From Siphonodentalium dalli (taxonomy: Eukaryota > Mollusca > Scaphopoda > Gadilida > Siphonodentaliidae), in contig CP136065.1 in the NCBI GenBank assembly GCA_032622095.1, positions 109,039,195-109,103,194 of the forward strand: a DNA stretch of 64,000 bases. The letters run 5' to 3'. The translations under genes and the position numbers were made by a program. Of the stretch, positions 55,660-64,000 are shown piece after piece. The notes beneath the pieces are model-generated. The model had not been told where the DNA came from. It saw only the letters and a program-made list of their open reading frames with translations, and ran no database searches. Numbering within the stretch: position 1 is the stretch's first letter; the number at the start of each line of letters is the position of its first letter.

Positions 55660-55894
55660 TTAACCCTTCCATGACTGGAGCTTCCTGAAATTTTGTGAAA
55701 ACCCTGTGCCAATGCATTCTCTTTTATATGCGTGTCTAAATATTGTTAGACCAATGTATTCTCTACAGGAGACTCGCATTTATAAGAGAATACATTGGTC
55801 TAACAATATTTACCTCAACCTTGTAAGCCAGTGCATGCACTGGCATATGATATTTAATGCTGCACCAGCGCAGCTCAAGTCATGAAAGGTTTAA
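55660..55894 (+). mobile_element. TTAA-CCCTTTC foldback family, copy 8
   Basis: TTAACCCTTCCATGACTGGA to 'CAAGTCATGAAAGGTTTAA'. It contains 'CTGTGCCAATGCATTCTC', 'GTTAGACCAATGTATTCTCT' and its mirror, and 'AATGCTGCACCAGCGCAGCT'. Confidence 0.85.
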
Positions 55895-57620
55895 TTCCTA
55901 TTTTGGAGATAATCGTACTCTGTTGAGTTAGATATTGGGGATTTGAGCATGAAATCAGTTTGGGCACGATCCAGCTTGCCAGCGAGTTCAATGTTTACGT
56001 GTTCGAATTCTGAATATCCATCGAAAAAGGGTATGTTTATCTCAGAGTTGTAATTCTATCCACCAAACATTTTAAAAGAAATTGCTATCCTGCCAAGATT
56101 CGAAACATCAAGAAGTTTTAGACCTAATTTGATCCCCTGAATTTCATTAAGTAGATAAATTACTAGGTTTATCTTGATGCTTAATTGAAAACTTAAGTGG
56201 ATTTTTAAAACAGTTTTGTGGTCTATGGCATCTACAATGTGAGTTGTCCATGTGGCGTGTTGTTACTTCTGAACATTCGCAGACTTGTTGACTATAGGCG
56301 ACATAATTTCTTGTGATAGGTTATGCTAAATCCAACAATAGCCAGGTTCAGCCACACGTATATGTAACTTGTAACGTGTGTTGCTATTGCCAATAGAGGT
56401 CACCTGACTCACATGATCATTTGGCCTACATGTACACGGTCAATGTGTTTAGAAGTTTTGTGTCCAATGTGTAGCTTACAAAATTTTTAGCAAAGAGGAA
56501 TAACCCAATGTTCTGATAACCGATTGAGTGATCAACGCAGAGAATCGACTGCGCGAAGAGATCTTAATTTTATTGAAGTCAATTGAGTACATCTCTGGTC
56601 GCATTGTGGCCGATTGTTTTCGCCACACGACTATTATTTACAAGTTTCGCTAGACATTTGCCGTTATCTTAAACGTGTATGTTTGGTGCCATAAAGTCAT
56701 CTGACTGTTCCTGCCATATACACAGTGTACATCTCCATAGCAATACCATAGTACACACCATACAATTACACATACTTAAGTCTGAACCTTGCTATTATCA
56801 TTGGAAAAGACTTAATCTGTACTGCTTGTTACCCTTCTATGATAATATGTGATTTGCTTACATGTGTAATTGTCTTTCTTTCGGTACATTGTTCGCATAT
56901 TGATGACCGTTTTGCTCAAATCAATACTGTTTCTGATACATGTACATGTACATGTATTTGACCCGATGTGTCTTGATATGAACAATGTTGTTCTATTACA
57001 CAAATAAATTGATCTATAATCAAACTATTATCTGTTTGTCTGATATAGTCCCCAATATATAATGTGCATGAAGTACGACAAATATCCCCTTAAAGTAACT
57101 GGGCCACATCCATAGCTTACCTAGTGCTATACAGGGATGCGCCTAGAGGGTGTCTGGTTGGGGGGGAGGGGGGTCTGACTTTTATTACAACCTGTCTTGG
57201 AAGATGAAAATTCCCAACTCAAGAAACTTCATTTGTATCCATCCCACTCTTGAATTTGAATTGTCCAACAACGGATACCTCAAATGGGCATTTTAGTCTG
57301 AAATTTCTCCCGAAAGTAGGACAAGATTCGATTTTTATGTGTACCCATTCTCATCAAGACATATATATTTTAAAGCTCATAATCAACTCTTGACTAGTTA
57401 AAGCTCCAGATCTCTGGTGAAGATAAATTAAATACTAGTAGATCTACTAAGTGCCAGACATTAATTGTGTGTGTCAGCATTGGGCTCTGCTGTGTATGTT
57501 TATGGGTTTTAAAATGTTAATGTTGTATCTATGAAACATTCAAGTGACATACTGGGGTATAATCCAATCATATGCTATTGTGACATTTGTCATATGATCT
57601 TTCTCCTATTATATCTCCAG
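55895..57620. other. non-coding, weak repeat traces
   Basis: A TACATGTACATGTACATGTA palindromic microsatellite lies at 56938-56957, and a G-rich patch at 57160-57173. No gene is supported before the exon candidate at 57621. Confidence 0.4.
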
Positions 57621-57716
57621 GTTGATGCTGATGATCAGCTGATCCACTTTTCACTTGCATGGATTTTAGGATTAAAATTAACCAATTCAATAGACACATG
57701 TTATCGGATACAATAA
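57621..57716 (+). CDS. candidate terminal exon of CPES
   Basis: A strong acceptor, TTTCTCCTATTATATCTCCAG, opens a phase-0 frame of 31 codons ('VDADDQLIHFSLAWILGL...') ending in TAA at 57714-57716. An AATAAA lies about 95 bases downstream (57810-57816) and another near 57904. Phase matches the donor at 43482. It would need a 14.1-kb intron, which is long though in line with the others. There is no independent homology evidence. Confidence 0.3.
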   Translation, partial: VDADDQLIHFSLAWILGLKLTNSIDTCYRIQ

Positions 57717-58115
57717 TTCAAATACTTTTCATAATCATTTAATCAAAACAAGTCATTTTGATTCCGATACATATAGTTTACAAATGTAAGTATTTGAAAA
57801 ATTAAACATAAATAAATACGATTCAGCTGTCATCATACTGATATTTAAGGTTATAAAAATCGTCAATCGTTGTTTTAAAGTCTTTTAGCAATTGTGCCTC
57901 TACAATAAAGTCTGGTAGATTGTTCCAATTTATCACAACGCATTGCAAAAAGGAATATTTACCAATGTCTTTTCTTGAATGACACAACTAGTTTCTTGCT
58001 ATTTCCACGTGTTGATTTATATTGTGAATTACAAAAGAACTGTTACATGTTGACCTTGTACAAGTTTTCCATCTACGTATAGGTCTCAATGAGGTCTCCT
58101 CTTAATCTTCTATAT

Positions 58116-58330
58116 TTAAACCTTTCAGTGCCAAGTCTGATTTTTGTATCGACCCATATTTCCTTGATCATTTTTCAAATTTATTGATTATAATAATGCG
58201 ATGCAATGATGGAAAGAGCTCTTAGAGCTCTTTCCATCAATGTATTACATTATTGTAATCAATAATCTTGAAAAATGATCAAGGAAATATGGGTTGATAC
58301 AAAAATTGGACTTGGCACTGAAAGGGTTAA
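58116..58330. mobile_element. TTAA-CCCTTTC foldback family, copy 9 (near-perfect foldback)
   Basis: 'ACCTTTCAGTGCCAAGTC' mirrors 'ACTTGGCACTGAAAGGG-TTAA'. The arms continue for about 100 bp ('CATATTTCCTTGATCATTTT' and its mirror) to a central palindrome 'AAAGAGCTCTTAGAGCTCTT'. It shares ends with copy 6 but has a different interior. Confidence 0.9.
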
Positions 58331-59170
58331 CAGACATCAGATTCAACTTTATTAACCGCTCTCTGTTTTCGAGTTTTCCCAGTCGGGGGACCATTTTTTT
58401 GCTCTACGTTGTATTCTCTCCAAAGAAACACACTGGTAATTGAGATGAAGATTCCAGGCCATATTGCAATATTCAAATATCGGCTGAAATATAGTTACAT
58501 ATAATCTCCTGAATGTATCTGGATTTCATCTGATCTTCTTAGTATTGGCTGCTAGCCAATATGATTAATCTGTGTAATGTGCAACAAGCAGACAAATATA
58601 CCTGTCTCAGATATGACTATTGTTTCAACTGGGCAGATATTAAATTAACCCTTCCACTTTGAACCAGGTTCACTAATGACCACTCTATAAAAGACATATT
58701 CTTATATCATTAGAGGTGATGTCCTATTTTGAAATTCTTTCCATTGCATGTGGGCTGCAGTATAATAACCATGTGGTATTCTTAATTCAGTGAACTACTT
58801 TTTATGGACTAAGGTGCATTGATAAGTTCACTAGTTTGCTAACTGCTTTGATAATTTAAATATTTGTGATTGACTATTTATATTTCATGGTATATTTTAT
58901 GATGACACGGCCCTGACTTGTATAGTGAGCGTAATTTGGTTGATTTGCTTAAAAATATTAACCCCGTACTACCGTACTACCACTTGATTTTAGAGTTATC
59001 CATCTTCATCCTCAATTTTGTCCGACACCACCGGTTTGACGTCTCTTTTGTGGGCCACAAATAATTACAAATTTCAACGAGAGGCCGATCACGATCGGCA
59101 GATGTTTAACCCATACCTTGGTGATAGTGATTAGCTATTTTCAGCTTGGAATCTAAAATCCCTAACATTC
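58331..59170. other. non-coding, nothing recognised
   Basis: AT-rich downstream sequence without a supported feature. Confidence 0.4.
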
Positions 59171-59510
59171 AATGTTAATCTTCAAAGATTAGATTTTTTT
59201 TTTTTTAAATAGGCCCATAACTCTGTTTAAAAAATCGGATCAAACCCATATTCGAATTATATCTGTATTTTGGGCTGAGAAACTCACATACCAAATTTTA
59301 TTTCAGATATATATTTTTTTAGTTATTGCAGCATGTGTAAATTATAAGTCGAAGAAGGGCCATAACTCCATAAAAAAAAACTTTTGATAAAAAAAAATTT
59401 GAGTTTATCGCACCATGCGTAAAGTGTCTACCAGACGGACGACGAGTGGTCAATCCGGACATCAACAATGTGTGTACCATGCTATGGTATGGGTACATAT
59501 CAAAATAAAT
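59171..59510 (+). repeat. family J repeat, copy 1, with terminal hairpin
   Basis: 'GGCCCATAACTCTGTTT', 'GGATCAAACCCATATTCG', 'TTTTGGGCTGAGAAACTCAC' and 'GACGACGAGTGGTCAATCCG' end in the hairpin 'GTGTACCATGCTATGGTATG' (59472-59491). Confidence 0.8.
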
Positions 59511-61080
59511 TAATCAATCCATAGGGGCAAAGAGTGTCAAAATAAACCAATATAAAATGAGACATATCAGATGAAAGTATCAGGAATGTTGAGAATTTAA
59601 TTTTTAACTAAAGAAATCCATGCAAGTGAATGAGGAGAAACCTTAGTGTAGGTAGTTAGCGTTTTGATCGATACAAGTCGGATAAAAGAGCTATTTTTTA
59701 ATATCTTGTAAAACAGCATCTCTTGTATAGGATTTTTCTCAAGAACCAACTTTCTGACCGACGTGGATCCGAAAATTCAAGATGGCGTCCAAGATGGCCG
59801 CCGGTTTGACGGTGATGCACCTAATAGTTTTGCTTCTCAATTTGATGTGGTAAACATCTAAGAATGGTGTTTATAGAATAACAACCTCGACTTTAGTCGA
59901 AAAATGGCCACAATTATTGAAGATGGTTGCCAAAATGGCGGCCAAAACATAATTTTTGTTGTTTTTTTCCTTATTTTTTAAAAACACTTTACAATTTTCG
60001 AGATACTGTAATAGAAGATCTCAACAATGTGTACATTATTCGATTGAATAACCCCTGTGGAAGAGTCATACGCATTAAAGGCGAAGTAGTATTGTTCGTC
60101 CTGGTAGAAATGTGAGGTAGAAAATGTGCTAAGTAAAATGAACGAAATAATTCCCAGACAGGGTTTCATTCTGTAAATGCTTAAAAACCAACCATGAATG
60201 GCATTGATATCTTCAATTCTATTTGCGACACTACTATACGATTGGATCAATTGAATAACAATTTGAATGTCGAGATGTTTACAAATAAAACAGCAATTTA
60301 GCAGTGGATTACCACGAAATTAGGAGACACCCGATGACAATACCCATAATCGTCAAACTCAATATGGTTCTGAAAACAAGAACATATGCAAGGTATTCTG
60401 TAATGTATCGTCATCAGGCCTCGCATTGAAATTTCCAATACTTAAATTCAGTATTTATGTCCAATTATATACAAACTGATTGAAGCGTATATACTCGCAA
60501 GTAAATTCGAGGTCGGAATAAGAAATATTGTTGGTTCCTTGTAACATATAGGGTCCTCATTTAGTTCCGCAACAGAACATGAAACAACAATCATGCGAAC
60601 GCAAGCGGAAATGATGGATACCCTTGAATATAGCCCAGATTCAACAGTATATACATTATTGCAATGCAATGCATGTATATGTATAATGTTGTGTATACTC
60701 CTGTTGCTCAGATATACTCCAGGCAATGTGGTGGGAAGGTGGGATCAGTAAATTTGAAAATGCCCTTTGTTTTAATATACTGAATTGAACAGTTCACTTA
60801 TCACAACCACATCTGCACAACTCTGTACATGGAAGTTGCGCCTGGAACAAGCCAATTTGCAAACACATTTGATCAACTCGTTGCACACTCTAGTCGCTTC
60901 TGGGATTGTCATCCATACAGGAACAAAAGAACCGTCAATTAATGTCCATTCTATGGAGTCAGGTGCTGGATAATTTGCACCTTCTATGGGGCTTACAGTC
61001 CAGATACCAGTTGCATGAGCGCGTTCTTCGTTGATGGTATACGTTTAAGTACACGGCTTTTACTAAACATTTAGCGCTAG
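59511..61080. other. non-coding, unidentified
   Basis: 'AAGATGGCGTCCAAGATGGC' and 'CCAAAATGGCGGCCAAAACA' (59779, 59929) are words common in invertebrate mosaic repeats. The frames at 59927-60250, 60448-60726 and 60785-60973 show no domain. Confidence 0.35.
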
Positions 61081-62056
61081 CCTCACTGTTAAAAATAGTC
61101 GAACTCGATCTGTCTTTTGTGCTGAGAAACTCACATACCAAATTTGGTTCCTATCAGATGAAAAATGGTTGATTTATCGAAGCATGTGTGAATTCTATGT
61201 CAAAGGGCCAGTACTCCATTAAAAACATCAGATCAAACCCATATTCGAACTCGATCTGTATGTTGCGCTGAGAAACTCATATACCAAATTTGGTTCCAAT
61301 CAGATAAAAAAATGTTCGAGTTATGGCAAAATGCGTGAATTCTAAGTCGAAAAAGGGCCATAACTCTGTTAAAAAATACTCGGATCAAACCCATATTTGA
61401 ACTCGATCTGTATTTTTGGCCTGAGCATCCCATATACAAAATTTGGTTCCGATCGGATAGAAAATATTTGAGTTATCGCATCATGCGTGAAGCGTCTACT
61501 GACAGACGGGCGTTCGGACGATCGACGAGTGGTCAATCCGGACAACGACACTATGTTTACCATACTATGGTATGGGTAAACATAAAAAGGGCAATGACTC
61601 TGTTATAACAAATTGGATATAACCCATATTCAAACTCGATCCGTATTTTGAGTTGAGAAACTCACATACCAAATTTGGTTCATATCAGATGAAAAATGGT
61701 TGATTTATCGAACTCCATTTAAAAAATCAGATCAAACCCATATTCGAACTCGATCTGTATATTGCGCTGAGAAACTCATATACCAAATTTGGTTCCAATC
61801 AGATAAAAAATGTTCGAGTTATGGCAGAATGCGTGAATTCTAAGTCGAAAAAGGGCCATAACTCTGTTAAAAAATACTCGGATCAAACCCATATTTGAAC
61901 TCGATCTGTATTTTGGGCCTGAGAATCCCATAACAAAATTTGGTTCCGATCGGATAGAAAATGTTTGAGTTTGAGACGGGCGGACGGACGAACGACGAGT
62001 GGTCAATCCGGACGTCGACACCATGTGTACCATACTATGGTATGGGTACACATAAA
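61081..62056 (+). repeat. family J tandem arrays, copies 2 and 3, each with terminal hairpin
   Basis: About 150-162-bp units beginning 'GAACTCGATCTGTATTTTG' recur at roughly 61087, 61247, 61399, then 61635, 61748 and 61897. The first array closes at 61535-61585 and the second at 61990-62056, both with 'CGACGAGTGGTCAATCCGGA' followed by the TACCATACTATGGTATGGGT hairpin. Minus-strand frames at 61233-62051 are repeat translations. Confidence 0.88.
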
Positions 62057-62304
62057 AATCGATATATGATCACTCTGAGCTTTGATGGGTGGGTTCCTCG
62101 ACTCGAATCAAATATTTTTCAACCCGAAGCCTGCCGAAGCCAAAGAAATAGTCATTTGGGAGCGTTAATTCGGATTATGTTCTAGGTCGTGATTTCGAGT
62201 TTGTTTGATACCGTCCGCCCAGCGTGGTAATGGAATCCCTGCAAATTTGTTCCAAATATAAAACATTTACCTATGTTATAGACAGTTAGGGTTCAATACG
62301 TTTG

Positions 62305-62650
62305 GTAGCTGGTCGTTTTGTACACATTGGTCGTTTAAATTGGTACCCAATCATTTGGACGATTGGTACGTATCTCTGTGGTCGTTTAGTACATGGGTAT
62401 TATTCATTCTATTTGGGTATTATATTTCATTCAACAGAAGCTGGAAATTCAGCTTGAAAATAGTTTGCTCTGTTATTTTATTTTCCAAACTAGGAGACCA
62501 ATATTCGAATATGTTCCTACTGTTCTACGTTTCGTAATCCAAACGACCATAAAGATGGATACCAACTGGCCAAAAGTACCAAAGGACCAATGTGCAGCTA
62601 CTAAACGACCAGGTACCAATTGTCCAATGTACCAATTATGTACTAAGTCT
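62305..62650. mobile_element. foldback with repeated TGGTCGTTT/TTGGTAC words
   Basis: The left side reads 'GTAGCTGGTCGTTTTGTAC', 'ACATTGGTCGTTTAAATTGG' and 'GTGGTCGTTTAGTAC'. The right side holds the complements 'AAACGACCATAAAG', 'AAAGGACCAATGTGCAGCTA' and 'CTAAACGACCAGGTACCAAT'. Pairing is imperfect, and the ends are near 62305 and 62645. Confidence 0.55.
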
Positions 62651-64000
62651 TGCTGTGACTCGTACTTAAATTCGGACATGCATATGCATGTTGGTACCGT
62701 ATATGGTTTAACCATATCGTTGTAGTTAATGTAGAATATAAACTTTTGAATGGACCGGCTATAGTGTTCACTTGGTGTAACTATATTATTGCGTCTTGTA
62801 CACGAGGCTTTGCCACTAAGACGTAAATACACCATAAAAATATCCTGAAAAGAAAAAGCCCACAACAACGTATTTGTCCATATTGGAACATTGTTCAGGA
62901 GCATAAAGCTGGAATATACAGTGCATATCACCTTGTCGCCCATTATGCGATAGTCCAGTACATGTGTTGCTCGACTGATTTCATTTATGTTCAATTGTTG
63001 ATATTGGTATAATTACTATGCGGCATACCGCTATTAAATCTACGCATAATATCCCGGGCTCAAATTAAAGAAAGGTGGTCTGTCTCTTCCTAACAAGTTT
63101 TATTTACTAGTAGTTTACAGGGTTTAAAATATTACATATGAATCGAAGACACCTATCGGGGAAACGCTTCTATCAATTAGTATTGAATTTTATTACGATT
63201 TGTTCTGCTATGACACCTTTCGGGGCAGTTTTACGCTGGCTTCCCTTTTTCCTTTGGAACCTGATAAGGAATGTTGCACGGACTTCGATTTAGAAATATC
63301 ATAGCTGTATCATCACTGGATAATTATTATATTTCCGCCAACCTTCCAAAGCATGCAAACAATGTTATAAGTCTGCCAATGCAATCCCTCACGTAGTTTC
63401 AATTATTGCTTTCTCATTTGTGTGCGTTTGGGAATGATTAGATTAGAAGAGATGACTCGTGTTTTGATTAAGTTTATTAAGTTATAGGTTATAACCCCAA
63501 AACTTTAACACAGTTGTCACTGCTACGCGCAATATAATTTGTTTCCAAGATTTAATCATGGAGAGTGCCATTTTAGAGCTCTCTCCTAAAAATTGAAAGA
63601 TCTTTTTAAAATATTCGAAAATATATCTAATTATTTCGAGATATCCTTTAAAATTGGAGAGGGCTGTCCAATTTTTTGAAATATCTTTAAATAGTTAAAG
63701 GAATTTAGTGTCCAAAACCAAAATTTGGCTTTGATCTGTTCGTCGCCAATATGCAACTAAAGTGATTATGATTAAATCCAAACGATCAACATAATATGGC
63801 TGTCGCGAAGACCAAATTTGGTTCTGATGGTTTGGTTTTACCCAAAACCACTCGTGGTCGGTTTTGATGAAAACAATACTTGGCTACTTATATATGGATG
63901 GCCATTCGGTCGGAAATTACATGAAATAAAAGTTAATGGTTGTTTGTGAAAACAATAGTCTCTATTTTCAAACCAATAGTCGCCTTGGATTCAATAAGAG
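62651..64000. other. non-coding, nothing strongly supported
   Basis: The minus-strand 173-codon frame (62473-62994) overlaps the foldback and has no recognisable domain. 63540-63720 contains several short inverted 'AAAGATATC'/'GATATCCTTTAAA'-like words, perhaps a small decayed MITE. Confidence 0.35.

Noticed and set aside
61233-62051. Minus-strand frames with similar sequences, possible gene family
   Set aside because: They are translations of the family J tandem units and change frame at unit borders.
62473-62994. 173-codon minus-strand frame
   Set aside because: It overlaps a foldback repeat, has no recognisable domain, and shows no codon or splice evidence.

Overview
This is AT-rich animal nuclear DNA. 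It has GT-AG introns with phase-0 junctions, long introns, abundant microsatellites and very dense transposon debris. A ceramide phosphoethanolamine synthase-like gene is present, together with tRNA-derived SINEs ending in a CAATCAATC-type tail and 'CCGTCCGTCCGTC' mosaic repeats. This combination suggests a marine lophotrochozoan, most likely a mollusc; the species cannot be named from the sequence.

Only one host gene is convincing: a plus-strand gene for a CDP-alcohol phosphotransferase-type ceramide phosphoethanolamine synthase (CPES). Exon 1 (19374-20243) carries the start codon, the first membrane span and the whole catalytic motif. Exon 2 (22308-22430) and exon 3 (34744-34824) supply further membrane spans. 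The 3' end is unresolved, with candidate terminal exons at 43284-43482 and 57621-57716. If the distal exon is real, the gene covers about 38 kb, and most of its introns are transposable elements.

Layout. 276-1615: two Helitron-like elements joined head to tail, followed by a (TA)n tract. 1.7-3.0 kb: two TTAA-flanked MITE families. 4.9-5.25 kb: a tandem duplication. 6.27-9.63 kb: a broken Jockey/CR1-type LINE. 12.2-13.9 kb: two inverted-repeat MITEs and a SINE. 15.09-15.34 kb: a nested palindromic element with a 6-bp target duplication. 17.5-21.2 kb: foldback MITEs around CPES exon 1. 21.8-22.2 kb: a minus-strand SINE. 24.1-32.2 kb: a pair of distant inverted repeats enclosing a 3.1-kb element with about 0.85-kb inverted arms and a SAP-like reading frame. 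32.4-36.4 kb: tandem-repeat arrays. 37.0-38.7 kb: two neighbouring non-autonomous hAT elements with 8-bp target duplications. 41.3-42.5 kb: another inverted-repeat element. 43.8-49.6 kb: more MITE copies and mosaic repeats. 50.5-51.2 kb: a hAT element holding a younger TA-flanked palindrome. 51.3-58.3 kb: a cluster of TTAA-CCCTTTC foldbacks and CAGTAATGCCC palindromes. 59.2-62.06 kb: arrays of about 160-bp repeats, each ending in the same hairpin.

Most long open frames are repeat artefacts. No RNA gene, CRISPR array, operon or complete autonomous transposon was found. The most unusual items are the tandem Helitron pair, the asymmetric long-armed 25.2-28.3 kb element, the modular foldback families, and the CPES gene itself, which in molluscs might serve ceramide aminoethylphosphonate synthesis (inference).
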